Positions 53,513 to 62,562 of a DNA stretch of 64,000 nt are shown piece by piece. The notes under the pieces were generated by a model. The model searched no databases. It saw only the letters and a program-made list of their open reading frames with translations, and had not been told where the DNA came from. The first letter of the stretch is position 1; the number at the start of each line of letters is the position of its first letter. The translations under genes and the position numbers were made by a program. This DNA comes from Nodularia sp. (in: cyanobacteria) (GTDB lineage: Bacteria; Cyanobacteriota; Cyanobacteriia; Cyanobacteriales; Nostocaceae). The DNA is taken from the NCBI GenBank assembly GCA_007692755.1, contig REBL01000148.1, forward strand, positions 1 to 64,000, read 5' to 3'.

Positions 53513-55771
53513 TTAGTCCATTCCCTGTAATGTGAAATAAAAGGTACTACCCTCGCCGTAGGTTGAATTTACCCAAATTTTACCGCCATGACGTTCTACT
53601 ATTTTTTTGGCAATAGTCAAACCCGCCCCAGTACCTCCACCATATTTACTCGGCCCGTGCAGTCGTTTAAAAATCCGAAAAATCGCATCAAAGTGTTTAT
53701 CTCGAATCCCGATACCATTATCTCGCACGTAGAATGTAATTGGTAATGGCGGTTCATCTATATAACCAATTTCAATCCATTTCTCGGCTTTATCGTTGTA
53801 CTTGATGGAGTTAGCAATCAAATTGTTAAAGACTTCGCCAATTTGCACGCGATCGCCATATATTATCGGTAGGGGTCGAGGAATTTGAATATCTACGTTC
53901 ATGTAGTCAATGCGGGCGCTCAATAAGTCTAAACTGCAATGTACCAGATCATTGAGGTCTATTTGCTGCATGGAAAGGTCTACTCTCCCCAAGCGAGAAA
54001 AATGCAGCAGCGAATCGATTAAATCCTCCATCCTCTGGGTCAGACGAATCAAGGTTTTTAATTTGCTCTTACCTTCTTCGTTGAGGGTGTCACCGTAATC
54101 TTCAATCAAGAAGTTAGAGTAATTGTGAATCCCGCGCAGTGGTTCTTTTAAATCATGAGAAGCAATATAGGCAAAGGCATCTAATTCGTTATTACTGCGT
54201 TCTAGTTCAATATTCAGCTGCGCTAGTTCATCGGCTTTACGCAGCACCATACCAATAATTGCACTTCTTAATTCCAGTGCTGCATTCACTTCATAGGATT
54301 TCCAGGGAAGCGATTTTAATAGGACTGTTTCTTGCCATAATTCAAAAGATTTACGGGGTGATAGGTAGATACTGCCATTTTCTTTGACTTCTACAGGTTT
54401 ATTTGGGTTACCACCCCAATTTACAGTTTGCACTACCTCTGAGCGAAACCACAAAACATAGTTTTTTTGACTTTTGGAAATGGAAAGTGCCATCAAACCA
54501 CTAGCAACATCGCGCAATTTTTCTGCCTGGGGGTAAACTTGAGCTAGTGAATCAGTGTAGAAAATCTCTTCATGCTGGTTTTGATGCATCCATTCCACTA
54601 AATCTTGAATATCCTGTGGTTCAGGAGTTTTACCAACTGTGAAATATTCGCCATGAAAACAAACGGCTGCTCCTTGAGCATTCACAAGATTGAGGAGATT
54701 TGGCTGGTTGTTAATTAAACCGTCAATGAAGTTATTTTCTAATGACATATACTCCACTAACTTGGAATGGCAAGATTTCACCTGAATCTTATATTCCACA
54801 TCTTCACTATCTTCTTTAGCTGCCATTTCTAAAGATGCCATTTGCCCCAAAAATTCACAAGCATTACGAATTTCATAGGGAATATATTTAGGTGATTGAT
54901 GATGACAAGCAATTAGTCCCCACAGGTTTCCATCTTTCATAATGGAAATTGACATTGATGCAGTCACGCCCATATTGTGCATATACTCAACGTGTAAAGG
55001 CGAGACACTCCTTAACACTGACCTGCTTAAATCTAAAGGTTCATCAGTCACAGGATTATTAGTTGGCACAATAGCCGCAGGCTGATAATAGGTATTTGGT
55101 ATCAGTCTCAGCCAGTTTTGAGTATAGAGTTTTCTGGCTTGTGTGGGAATATCAGAAGCAGGGTAATGCAACCCTAAATAAGCTGTGAGATATTCTGGTT
55201 TTACTTCCGCGATCACTGTACCATGCCAATTTTCATCAAATCGATAGAGCATGACTCTATCAAAACCAGTAATGTTTTTAACTTCTTTAACAATAATCTG
55301 ACTAATTTCTGCTAAAGTAGATGCATATTGTAGCTTCGACATGGCTACTTTGACTAAGTTGTAAAATTTAAAAAAAGCATTGCGCTTGTCTAATTTTGTA
55401 GGTTCTAATTCTAAAATCAAAACTCCATCAGAACGGTGAACAATCCCATCATAATGCACAAACTTATTGTCCAAATTGATGCTCAATTCAATGGGATTAA
55501 CAATTAATAAATCTTCTTGATCTAAAGAATCTTTTAGTAAAGTAATTTGATCTGATTCGAGCAGCTCGCTTAAATTTTTGTTTAATAATTCTTCAGGTTG
55601 CAAACCAAATAAATTGAAGGTATTGTCACTGACTTGCAGGATAGTTAAATCTGCTTCTTTGAGGACAAACAGAACCCCATGAGGCTGAATAGAGCCAGGA
55701 ATATGAATTGGCTCTTTATTACAGTTACTGAGGTCAACTGGGAAAGGGATAGTAATATCGTTATTACTCAC
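53513..55771 (-). CDS. Bacteriophytochrome-type photoreceptor histidine kinase
   Basis: The 752-aa red/far-red photoreceptor has a PAS domain with [19 protein letters not shown], in which Cys17 is the bacteriophytochrome-type bilin-attachment residue. The GAF domain has [16 protein letters not shown] (PASDIP motif) and [19 protein letters not shown]; at the place where plant-type Cph1 has its chromophore Cys this has Ser/Pro, so the N-terminal Cys and biliverdin are expected. A PHY domain with tongue motif [11 protein letters not shown] and a histidine kinase ([46 protein letters not shown]) follow. It resembles the Anabaena AphB/CphB group. It is the first gene of an operon with an Rcp regulator and a hybrid kinase. 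Confidence 0.95.
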   Translation of the reverse strand: MSNNDITIPFPVDLSNCNKEPIHIPGSIQPHGVLFVLKEADLTILQVSDNTFNLFGLQPEELLNKNLSELLESDQITLLKDSLDQEDLLIVNPIELSINLDNKFVHYDGIVHRSDGVLILELEPTKLDKRNAFFKFYNLVKVAMSKLQYASTLAEISQIIVKEVKNITGFDRVMLYRFDENWHGTVIAEVKPEYLTAYLGLHYPASDIPTQARKLYTQNWLRLIPNTYYQPAAIVPTNNPVTDEPLDLSRSVLRSVSPLHVEYMHNMGVTASMSISIMKDGNLWGLIACHHQSPKYIPYEIRNACEFLGQMASLEMAAKEDSEDVEYKIQVKSCHSKLVEYMSLENNFIDGLINNQPNLLNLVNAQGAAVCFHGEYFTVGKTPEPQDIQDLVEWMHQNQHEEIFYTDSLAQVYPQAEKLRDVASGLMALSISKSQKNYVLWFRSEVVQTVNWGGNPNKPVEVKENGSIYLSPRKSFELWQETVLLKSLPWKSYEVNAALELRSAIIGMVLRKADELAQLNIELERSNNELDAFAYIASHDLKEPLRGIHNYSNFLIEDYGDTLNEEGKSKLKTLIRLTQRMEDLIDSLLHFSRLGRVDLSMQQIDLNDLVHCSLDLLSARIDYMNVDIQIPRPLPIIYGDRVQIGEVFNNLIANSIKYNDKAEKWIEIGYIDEPPLPITFYVRDNGIGIRDKHFDAIFRIFKRLHGPSKYGGGTGAGLTIAKKIVERHGGKIWVNSTYGEGSTFYFTLQGMD

Positions 55772-56433
55772 GTTTAAATCCTGGTGATTACAAGTAGTCT
55801 TGAGACATCCTCTAATATTGTGACTTATACCAATTCTTTATGATAGCTTGCGTGGCGTAGCCATGGATGCGCTGAATTATAGGAGGAACATAGTGCCGTA
55901 GGCATAAGCTCTGCTAACGCGTAGTGTCTCCCTTTGGGAGAAGTACTACATAAAGAAAGAAATTTAGCGCCGCTTTACACAGAAATGGTATTAGCTGTCC
56001 TGTTGAATTTATAGAACCCTCCTAGTGCTGGAATTTGGATAGTCTCCATTCCCAGCATAACTATAGTCAAGGCATAATTAATTGGATCTGTGCTATTGAC
56101 TCTTGACCAGTTAAACCAGAGTTGATAATTCATTTAAAATTCCTATATTTTCGCTTAAATCTTGATTTACTTGATTGTAAAGTAAGTTAAATAAATATTA
56201 ATTTTAATTGAAATTTTTATTAACAATTAATCGCTGATTAATTTGTAGCTTTGAATACAAAATTAAATTAAGCTTGTTCGCGAGCCAGGAATTAAAATAT
56301 CCACCATTGCTGCTGACAAAATAAAATTGTTTGTTGGTAAAAAATGACGCGATCGCAGTAAAATTGCCAATGGCATGGTGTGTAGGACAAAAACAAGCAA
56401 TCAGTTACGAATAATTCTTACTTTCCTAACCTA
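55772..56433. other. Intergenic region with a repeat-rich block (55825-55995)
   Basis: The 660-bp region between the phytochrome operon and a divergent response regulator is non-coding. A block at 55825-55995 starts TTATACCAATTCTTTATG and ends CAGAAATGGTATTAGC, inverted-repeat-like arms around nested hairpins (GCGTGGCGTAGCC, TCTCCCTTTGGGAGA), and looks like a degenerate MITE. The AT-rich remainder (56000-56433) holds the promoter zones; one HIP1 site is at 56350. Confidence 0.5.
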
Positions 56434-56856
56434 ATGACAGAAATTATACAAACTTCTCTGGCTCTTGCTGGCTTCAGGATTCTCGTAGTGGATGATGATT
56501 ACGATAGTCGCTTCTATATTACAACTGTGTTGACAGCAGATGGTGCCATTGTGACAACAGTTGAGTCAGCCGCCGCCGCACTAGAAGTTTTTTCTGAGTT
56601 GCAGCCTGATATCTGTATCTTTGATATTGCTATGCCTGAGGAAGATGGCTACAGTTTAATCCGGAAAGTAAGGGCATTAACTAGACGAGTCCCTGCCGTG
56701 GCTTTAACTGCCTATGCTGACCCGGAGGATCGTATCCGGGCTTTAGAGGCTGGCTTTCAGATTCATGTGCCTAAACCAGTTGATCCAGAAGAGTTAGTGA
56801 TCATAGTCGCCAATTTGGTGAATCTTGTGAATGGTAATCACCGTTTTAAAAGCTAA
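56434..56856 (+). CDS. CheY-like response regulator
   Basis: The 140-aa single receiver domain has GFRILVVDDDYDSRFYI (acidic cluster), phospho-acceptor Asp in CIFDIAMPEEDGYSLIRK, Thr in AVALTAYADPEDRI, and Lys in HVPKPVDPEELV. There is no output domain. It is divergent from the phytochrome operon (660 bp between) and converges on the CDF transporter gene with an 11-bp overlap of coding ends. The cognate kinase is not identifiable; receivers of this form commonly end hybrid relays in Nostoc. Confidence 0.9.
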   Translation: MTEIIQTSLALAGFRILVVDDDYDSRFYITTVLTADGAIVTTVESAAAALEVFSELQPDICIFDIAMPEEDGYSLIRKVRALTRRVPAVALTAYADPEDRIRALEAGFQIHVPKPVDPEELVIIVANLVNLVNGNHRFKS

Positions 56857-57733
56857 TTTGTTCAGATTGGTATGTTGGTGGCTCGATATGAATTAAAATC
56901 CTCACGGGACTGAAACGTTCTTCTAGTCGCCTTTCTACTGCTTCGCTAATGCGGTGGGCGGTTGCTACATCTGGTGCATCGACGATTAAGTGCATTTCCA
57001 TGAACACTTGGCGACCAAGAACACCGCGTGAGGCGATGTCATGACAATTAATCACTCCTGGAACAGCAGTCACAATCCCATGAATTTTTTCTGGGGCGAT
57101 CGCCATTTGATCTACCAGCCAAGGTAAATTGGTTTTTAGCACCGAGAAGCCAGTCCAAAACACTAACAAAGCCACAGGAAAAGCTAACACCACATCCAGC
57201 CATTGATAACCTAGCCAAACCCCAATCAAACCCCCAATTACAGTCATAGTCACCCAAACATCGCTCATGGTATGTGCAGCATCAGCAATCAAAATTGGGC
57301 TACCGACGCGCTTACCCACACCACGTTCATAAAAAGCTACAAAAATATTGATACCCAGCACAATCAGCAATAACCACAACTCCACCGGGGAAATATTCAC
57401 AGGTTCACTACCCTGAATTATTCTCTCCACAGCACCTTGGAGAATTTGCCAACAGGCTATGGCTAAAAAAGCCGCAATACCTAAAGCCCCCACACCTTCA
57501 AATTTTTGGTGTCCGTAAGGATGTTCCATATCTGGTTGGGGGGCAGAATATTTACTAGCGATTAATCCTAAAATATTGTTTGCACCATCGGTCACACTAT
57601 GCAAAGCATCAGCTAACAAGCTTAAAGAACCTGTCATATAGCCCAAAAATCCTTTCAATCCAATTACCAATAGGTTAAGCAATAGGGTGATAATTAAAAC
57701 CTTGCGTACTTCGGCACGGTTATCGTAAGTCAT
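56846..57733 (-). CDS. Cation diffusion facilitator (CDF) family divalent-metal transporter
   Basis: The 295-aa inner-membrane protein has six predicted transmembrane helices. Metal-site residues are in LLADALHSVTDGANN (helix 2: Asp, His, Asp) and ILIADAAHTMSDVWV (helix 5: Asp, His, Asp). The cytoplasmic C-terminal domain with HDIASRGVLGRQVFMEMHLI and a dimeric CDF_C-type beta fold completes it. It exports Zn, Co, Cd, Fe or Mn by proton antiport; the metal cannot be decided by eye. The coding ends of this gene and the response regulator overlap tail to tail by 11 bp. Confidence 0.93.
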   Translation of the reverse strand: MTYDNRAEVRKVLIITLLLNLLVIGLKGFLGYMTGSLSLLADALHSVTDGANNILGLIASKYSAPQPDMEHPYGHQKFEGVGALGIAAFLAIACWQILQGAVERIIQGSEPVNISPVELWLLLIVLGINIFVAFYERGVGKRVGSPILIADAAHTMSDVWVTMTVIGGLIGVWLGYQWLDVVLAFPVALLVFWTGFSVLKTNLPWLVDQMAIAPEKIHGIVTAVPGVINCHDIASRGVLGRQVFMEMHLIVDAPDVATAHRISEAVERRLEERFSPVRILIHIEPPTYQSEQISF

Positions 57734-58201
57734 AGAGTATATTTAATACTGATTTCTATAACTTATAATGTAAAACTTAAAACTCAGATTAAGTGTGTCA
57801 AAGTCTTACGCAGTCAGGATTATATTTCTCTATAGCCTCTAATCTTAAATTGGTTTAGTGACATTATTTATAGTTAAAATTTGCTCCAAATACCCAAAGG
57901 CTCAGACCCCCTACTCGCTAGATGTATCCTTCAAGAAGTCGGGAATTTTTCTGTTCTCAACTTATGGAAGATTGCTATAAAGGTAAGCGATCACTATACT
58001 AAATAACAGCCGATTATTATCATTAATAGGAGTAATTTTTGGGGTCAACTTTTTTCAACCACGATGTCAAAATTTGCTGCCTGGCTGGGAAAAATTCTGC
58101 GCTAAACACCACAATTAAATTACTGCCTCAGATGTAGTCAGATATCAGAGCACCTATTCCGGTAACATAGGTAATTATCAAACAGTTTTTATCAATAACT
58201 C
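57734..58201. other. Intergenic region with palindrome remnant
   Basis: About 470 bp has no gene. CTTCAAGAAGTCGGGAATTTTT near 57930 is a shortened member of the TCGGGGAT hairpin family (11886, 18588). The remainder is AT-rich leader for the 58202 gene. Confidence 0.45.
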
Positions 58202-58555
58202 ATGTCTTCAACTCCTCTGACACTGAATCTGGTTGAAGGTTCTGTCTCCTTAAGTTTTTCACCCCAGGCAGCACGGGAATTAAAGGCAGCAACGGATCAA
58301 TTAATGGAACGCTTGAAAACTGTTGCCGCTAAACCCACTCCAGGAGGTGGTAAAGTTACTCCTCAACCGCCCGTGGAGTATCGCTATACTGGCGATGTAT
58401 TTTTAGAAGTTTTTTGTAATCCCAATATTTGGCCTACTCCCTTTGCTGCCAAAGTCCTGCTGACTGTTCGCGACATCAATATTCGCTTAACGACAGAAGC
58501 GGAACTGACGCGAATTATTGAAGATATTAACCAGTATCTAGAACAAGTAGGCTAA
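58202..58555 (+). CDS. Conserved cyanobacterial hypothetical protein (117 aa)
   Basis: This small soluble protein begins LTLNLVEGSVSLSFSPQAAR. A Gly/Pro/Thr-rich linker (KPTPGGGKVTPQPPVEYRYT) lies in the middle, and the C-terminal half has GDVFLEVFCNPNIWPTPFAA and alternating helices. It has no transmembrane segment. The linker separates two short folded parts. It looks like a Nostocales protein of unknown function; no motif assigns a reaction. A hairpin 7 bp after the stop suggests a monocistronic transcript. Confidence 0.65.
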   Translation: MSSTPLTLNLVEGSVSLSFSPQAARELKAATDQLMERLKTVAAKPTPGGGKVTPQPPVEYRYTGDVFLEVFCNPNIWPTPFAAKVLLTVRDINIRLTTEAELTRIIEDINQYLEQVG

Positions 58556-58562
58556 AAATTAG

Positions 58563-58592
58563 CGGGGCAGCTTAATATGTTAAACTACCCCG
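58563..58592. terminator. Hairpin CGGGGCAG...CTACCCCG after the 117-aa gene
   Basis: The outer arms CGGGGCAG and CTACCCCG pair (one G-U) and the inner TTAA arms extend the stem. It lies 8 bp past the stop codon. It has no T-run, so it could be a terminator or a stability hairpin. Confidence 0.6.
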
Positions 58593-58849
58593 TTGAGCAA
58601 ATCTATATTCGGATACTCAAGTTATCACGGCAGGTCTAGGCAACAACTAGCCTCAACGCATTCTTAACTTGAAAAAATTGTATAAATTCAGATTCTAATG
58701 CTTCTGCGTTAATGGCAAAACTAAGATTTTGGATGGGGAAATACATATCAAAACTAGAGATTATCCCTCAAATTAAGCATTCAGTTGCTTGCTGTCAAAT
58801 ATAGACATCCAAAATAAACTCCCAATCCAAAATCTGCATCACATACTAA

Positions 58850-59095
58850 TTAGTCGTTTTCCCATTGTTCACGACCAATCAGATCGCCAATGCGATCGCG
58901 TAATAAAAAGTCACATTTTTCTAACTCACATTCAACACAAACCCACTCTCTAGCAGGAATGTATTGGCAGAGAGTATATATTGGCTGTTGCCGGCTGACC
59001 ATTCCCCTTTCCACCAGTCGGCGAGCTTCATCTTGGATCACATCCAAAGAGTAGTAAGAGTAGTAGTTGATAGAAGGCACCGTATTCACACTCAT
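58850..59095 (-). CDS. DUF4327 family protein
   Basis: The 81-aa protein closely matches the cyanobacterial DUF4327 family: YSYYSLDVIQDEARRLVERG, then VSRQQPIYTLCQYIPAREWV and CVECELEKCDFLLRDRIGDL. The three Cys (TLC, VCVEC, KCD) could bind metal. Function unknown. A possible Cys-rich ORF ends 5 bp upstream on the same strand and could be its partner. About 290 bp without a gene separates it from the hairpin at 58592. Confidence 0.85.
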   Translation of the reverse strand: MSVNTVPSINYYSYYSLDVIQDEARRLVERGMVSRQQPIYTLCQYIPAREWVCVECELEKCDFLLRDRIGDLIGREQWEND

Positions 59096-59100
59096 GGTTT

Positions 59101-59331
59101 TTACTCACAAAGTTTACAAGTAGATAGTGTTCCCTTGAAATACTGGGAACAAACATGACAACGATTACACTTGTGGCTAGGGTTTTGTAGTTTGCTATAC
59201 GGAACTGATTTTATTTTGACGCTATACACCTTCAAATTATCTAAAGAAATGTGAAGAATGTCAACAAACCCTGACATTAATGATAAATGTACTCGAATTT
59301 GTGATTTTAGCGTAATTAACTTAACTAGCAA
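59101..59331 (-). CDS. Possible small Cys-rich (zinc-ribbon-like) ORF
   Basis: The 76-codon frame ends SHKCNRCHVCSQYFKGTLST followed by CKLCE: a CxxCxxC ... CxxC arrangement that could bind zinc. It stops 5 bp before the DUF4327 start on the same strand. The N-terminal part is low-complexity and no strong ribbon family is recognised, so it may be chance. A shorter start at MSGFVDIL (59277) is possible. Weak evidence. Confidence 0.3.
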   Translation of the reverse strand: MLVKLITLKSQIRVHLSLMSGFVDILHISLDNLKVYSVKIKSVPYSKLQNPSHKCNRCHVCSQYFKGTLSTCKLCE

Positions 59332-60058
59332 GCAAAATAATTTGATTCCTCTTCAATATATCTCAAGGACTTGCTGCTGTTAATTTTGAGCATTTTTATG
59401 TCGGCGGAATTATATCATATAGTGGATTGCTGATGTACGAAATAGTTACATTGAAGCTCTATTAGAGAGATTTTGCGATTCGGTTATGGCAATTTTCAGC
59501 AGAAAAATCGCTATAACCTATGGTCAAATAGGATGAGTGATTTTACCAGAAAAACTTCATAATTTGACATCTTTGAATAATTGATTAAACAAGCATCGGG
59601 CTTTTCTAGTAAATTACAGCACCTAAGATAACTATTTTGTAACGGTAAATACTTGTCATAGTATATGATTATTTACCTTTATAGTCAGGTTAACAGTATT
59701 TGGGACAAGGCAATGCCAATTTGAGTCATAATTGGCGTGAGACGATTTAAACAATCACTAGCCTGCTCATTTAGCACCAAAAGTTAAGTAAAAAATTAGC
59801 CAGCGCCTGATCAACTTTGCTTGAATCAGCATTTGTGCCAGCCATAGATTTATCAAGGCATGAAATATTTGATTTTGTTGTCAACTCCTAATTTACGGGT
59901 CAAAACGCTTTGCTACGAGACAGGGCGCGAAGGGGCGCTAGTGGGTATTAGCGACTTGTAGCAGGGATGTTGCTTTCATTCCTTTTCCCCTCAAAGGAAA
60001 TCTACTGCTATCTATCTGGAACCACCAACTCTTTACACTTTGTTATAGTCACATTAAA
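59332..60058. other. AT-rich intergenic region between DUF4327 and the TnpB element
   Basis: About 720 bp without supported genes. I see GC-rich patches near 59925-59945 (CAGGGCGCGAAGGGGCGCTAG) and AT-rich stretches. No RNA gene was recognised. Confidence 0.4.
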
Positions 60059-60158
60059 ACAGACGTGATATGATCCCGTCTGTAAACTCCTTAGCGAATT
60101 CACTAGGGGTTAATTGTTCTAAAGTGACCGAAAATCATGGGATACAAGCCGCGTCGTT

Positions 60159-60344
60159 CTAGGACGGCTTTTGATTAATTAATCCTCTACCAAAACCTTC
60201 TATCAATTCGCTAACACTAATACCTCTGCTATCTGCTTCTTTTTTCATCGTTTCCCAGGCAGTGGGCGTTACTACTATTTGGTGTCTTTGTTTAACTTCA
60301 CTGTGCAAAACTGGCACATTTGTGAGCCTCTTCTTGGTTATCAT
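60159..60344 (-). CDS. Ribbon-helix-helix-like small protein next to tnpB
   Basis: The 61-aa protein starts MITKKRLTNVPVLHSEVKQR, then QIVVTPTAWETMKKEADSRG and ISVSELIEGFGRGLI. The beta-strand then two helices (VT..AWE..K..A..RGIS.SELIE) is a ribbon-helix-helix DNA-binding pattern, as found beside TnpB genes in cyanobacteria. The 60401 start is rejected because it overlaps the tnpB leader. A hairpin at 60150-60175 (AAGCCG...CGGCTT followed by Ts) may end this transcript or the opposite one. It probably regulates the element. Confidence 0.75.
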   Translation of the reverse strand: MITKKRLTNVPVLHSEVKQRHQIVVTPTAWETMKKEADSRGISVSELIEGFGRGLINQKPS

Positions 60345-60403
60345 AGTTAGACATTGTGTGTATGCTAAATGTAGATGAGCAAATGAAAGGAGGTGATTCA
60401 AGG

Positions 60404-61582
60404 GTGTTGGTACTAGAGTACAAGGCAGTGGTTAAATTCAACCAAGTCAAAGCTATAGACGAAGCGATCAGGACAAGTCAGTTTGTGCGTAATAAGGTGT
60501 TACGTTATTGGATAGATCATCGCGGTGTTGGCAAAAAACAACTGTACCAGTACAACACTCAGCTACGGGCAGAATTTGGATTTGTTAAAGATTTAAACAG
60601 TCACGCTTGCCAATCATCTGTAGAAAATGTAGAACGTGCTATTAACCGATTCTTTGATAACTGCCAAACCAAAAAACTGGGCAAGAAAGGTTATCCCCGG
60701 TTCAAAAAACATAGTCGTTCGGTTGAATATAAAGTATCTGGATGGAAGTTGCACCCATCGAAACGACGGATAACATTTACCGACAAAAAAGGGATTGGTG
60801 AACTCAAATTATTGGGCAAATGGGATATTCATGCCTACCCAATCGAATTAATTAAGCGAGTTCGGATTGTGCGTCGTGCGGATGGATATTATGTGCAGTT
60901 CTGCGTCAAAATTGATCATCAGCAAGAAGCTCCATCAACCACATCTGAAATTGGTATCGATGTGGGTTTAGAATATTTCTACTCTGATAGTAACGGCAAG
61001 CACGAAGAAAACCCGCGATATCTACGCAAAGCTGAGAAAAATATCAAACGGGTTCAACGTCATATTTACAAAAAGAAAAAAGGGTCATCTGGCAGAAGGA
61101 AAGCTCGTGGTGTTTATGCCCGTAAGCATTTAAAAGTAACTCGACAAAGGGAAGAACACGCCAAGGGACTGGCGCGTAACTTATGCCTAGCTAACGCTAA
61201 GGTAGTCTTGGAAGATTTAAATGTTTCCGGGTTGGTGAGAAACCACAAACTTGCTAAGAGTATCTCTGATGCTTCTTGGTACAACTTCCGTCGATGGCTG
61301 GAATACTTTGGAGAGAAGTTTGTCCGGGAAATCATTGCCGTTCCGCCTCACTTTTCAAGTCAAGAATGTAGTAATTGTGGTGCTAGAATTCAAAAATCCC
61401 TTAGCACCAGGACTCATTCTTGTCCACACTGCGGGTACACTGAGCAACGCGATGTGAATGCAGCCAAAGTAATTTTAAGTCGTGCAAACGCTAGGGGAGG
61501 GCATCCCCAAAGTAACGCTAGTGGAGTTGTCGCCTCTACTTCTGTTGGTCGAAAGACCTGCAAAGGCAAGCAACAACTGTGA
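60404..61582 (+). CDS. tnpB: TnpB, RNA-guided endonuclease of an IS605/IS607-type element
   Basis: The 392-aa RuvC-like nuclease is an ancestor-type relative of Cas12. Catalytic Asp lies in IGIDVGLEYFYS, Glu in VVLEDLNVSGL and Asp in CGYTEQRDVNAAKVIL. The zinc ribbon is SNCGARIQKS with SCPHCG. The N-terminal helical part begins VLVLEYKAVVKFNQVKAIDE. The start at GTG 60404 is chosen because the complete AGGAGGTGAT Shine-Dalgarno lies just upstream and family N-termini read MLVLEYK. The catalytic triad and ribbon look intact, so it should be active with its guide RNA (omega RNA) encoded at the element's right end. No CRISPR array is nearby. Confidence 0.93.
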   Translation: MLVLEYKAVVKFNQVKAIDEAIRTSQFVRNKVLRYWIDHRGVGKKQLYQYNTQLRAEFGFVKDLNSHACQSSVENVERAINRFFDNCQTKKLGKKGYPRFKKHSRSVEYKVSGWKLHPSKRRITFTDKKGIGELKLLGKWDIHAYPIELIKRVRIVRRADGYYVQFCVKIDHQQEAPSTTSEIGIDVGLEYFYSDSNGKHEENPRYLRKAEKNIKRVQRHIYKKKKGSSGRRKARGVYARKHLKVTRQREEHAKGLARNLCLANAKVVLEDLNVSGLVRNHKLAKSISDASWYNFRRWLEYFGEKFVREIIAVPPHFSSQECSNCGARIQKSLSTRTHSCPHCGYTEQRDVNAAKVILSRANARGGHPQSNASGVVASTSVGRKTCKGKQQL

Positions 61583-61591
61583 AACTAGAAT

Positions 61592-61620
61592 CCCCGTGCG
61601 TTCACGTCGGGGAGTGTCAA
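61592..61620 (+). ncRNA. Right-end hairpin of the TnpB element, probable 3' scaffold of the guide (omega) RNA
   Basis: CCCCGTGCGTTCACGTCGGGG folds into a 5-bp outer stem with an inner GTG/CAC stem, followed by AGTGTCAA, 10 bp after the tnpB stop. In this family the omega RNA spans the tnpB end and right end, and the guide lies just past the element boundary. The guide would then begin about 61621 (ATTGTTAATTCAGC), in the sequence flanking the element near the rbfA stop. The boundary is inferred. Confidence 0.6.
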
Positions 61621-61637
61621 ATTGTTAATTCAGCTAC

Positions 61638-62054
61638 TTATTGTGATAATTCATCATCTTCAGTGGTGTTATTATCGGCCACTGTCAAACTGTCAGGCGA
61701 TCGCTCATTTTCAAGTTTGTTCAATAGCGACAGCACCTTATTACCCTCTTCAATGGAATCATCTGCGATAAATATCACTTCTGGGGTACGACGCAGCCTG
61801 ACTCGTGAACCAAGTTCGCTACGGACAAAACCAGTGGCTGACTTTAAGCCTGCCATTGTTTCTGACTTGGCTTCATCTGTACCATAAATACTGACGTAGA
61901 CTTTGGCGTGTTGGAGATCACCCGAAACATCTACATAGGTAACACTGACCATTCCAGTACCCACACGATCATCCTTAATCCCGTGGAGTAGCATTTGGCT
62001 AACTTCCCGTTTAATCAACTCAGCAACGCGGGAAATGCGGCGATTAGTAGCCAT
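61638..62054 (-). CDS. rbfA: Ribosome-binding factor A
   Basis: This 138-aa protein assists 30S subunit maturation and cold adaptation by binding near the 5' end of 16S rRNA. It begins at [20 protein letters not shown] with a strong GAGGAGG ribosome-binding site upstream; the 62138 start would add 28 unsupported residues. It contains [20 protein letters not shown] and [20 protein letters not shown], the KH-like core. The C-terminal tail is acidic (TTEDDELSQ). A DUF751 gene lies 123 bp upstream on the same strand, as in other cyanobacteria. Confidence 0.95.
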   Translation of the reverse strand: MATNRRISRVAELIKREVSQMLLHGIKDDRVGTGMVSVTYVDVSGDLQHAKVYVSIYGTDEAKSETMAGLKSATGFVRSELGSRVRLRRTPEVIFIADDSIEEGNKVLSLLNKLENERSPDSLTVADNNTTEDDELSQ

Positions 62055-62176
62055 AAATTTTTGCCTCCTCACAGAGGTTGTACGACATAAATTATATATA
62101 AATTGGGCAGAACAGACCTTGACGCATTCAACGCCCATAGCTGCTGCCTAGAGTTCAACATCCGGAGACTTTGAGC

Positions 62177-62383
62177 TTAGACTGCACTCAAGCCCAGCAT
62201 CGCCCGAACGGTGAGACTCACAAAAACTAGAGTACCCACAAAGAAACCCAACAGAGCAATCATAGTCACAGGGCGTTTAAGCAGTGGCATTAATGGCTCA
62301 ATCGAGTTGAGAAACACCCCCAAGAGGATAGTAATGAAGTACCGGGGGTAGCGAAAGACGTTATCCCAAAATCCGTCAAACAT
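62177..62383 (-). CDS. DUF751 (Ycf33-like) membrane protein
   Basis: This 68-aa protein starts MFDGFWDNVFRYPRYFITIL and has two transmembrane helices (TILLGVFLNSIEPLMPLL and ALLGFFVGTLVFVSLTV). It matches the DUF751/Ycf33 family found in cyanobacteria and plastids. Function is unknown; a membrane or thylakoid location is predicted. The longer frame from 62410 includes untypical residues before this start. Gene order DUF751-rbfA is conserved in the group. Confidence 0.9.
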   Translation of the reverse strand: MFDGFWDNVFRYPRYFITILLGVFLNSIEPLMPLLKRPVTMIALLGFFVGTLVFVSLTVRAMLGLSAV

Positions 62384-62497
62384 TTGAATATAGACTGCCT
62401 TATTATACAATTACATTTGCTTTTCTTCTATCCGATTGTAATCTATGCAGCCGAAAAATTACAAATTCATCTAAAATAGATATCGGGCTGCTAGACC

Positions 62498-62539
62498 TTA
62501 ATGCCATAAAATTACCCTTAATATATTTTATGGCATTAA
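62498..62539. terminator. 15-bp perfect inverted repeat downstream of the restriction endonuclease
   Basis: TTAATGCCATAAAAT (62498-62512) and its complement (62525-62539) are separated by 12 bases. It lies 23 bp after the stop of the minus-strand restriction gene and near the start of the DUF751 region, a likely terminator. The AT-rich stem is unlike the GC-rich repeats elsewhere in the window. Confidence 0.65.
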
Positions 62540-62562
62540 GTTGGATTATATATCTTCGTAGT

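Larger units (their letters stand above)
60060..61620 (+). mobile_element. TnpB-carrying IS605/IS607-like element (no TnpA)
   Basis: The approximate element runs from a 7-bp-stem hairpin (ACAGACG...CGTCTGT at 60060-60084) to the right-end hairpin at 61592-61612 followed by AGTGTCAA. It carries a divergent RHH gene and a tnpB gene. No tnpA (Y1 transposase or serine recombinase) is present, so it is probably mobilised in trans. The right end falls 17 bp from the rbfA stop codon. The left boundary is uncertain. Confidence 0.7.

Noticed and set aside
60060-61620. CRISPR array or Cas12 locus near TnpB
   Set aside because: No regularly spaced repeats were seen; the nuclease length (392 aa) and flanking hairpin indicate an insertion-sequence TnpB.
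61579-61887. 102-codon plus-strand ORF over rbfA
   Set aside because: Shadow of rbfA, which has the conserved family sequence and a strong ribosome-binding site on the minus strand.
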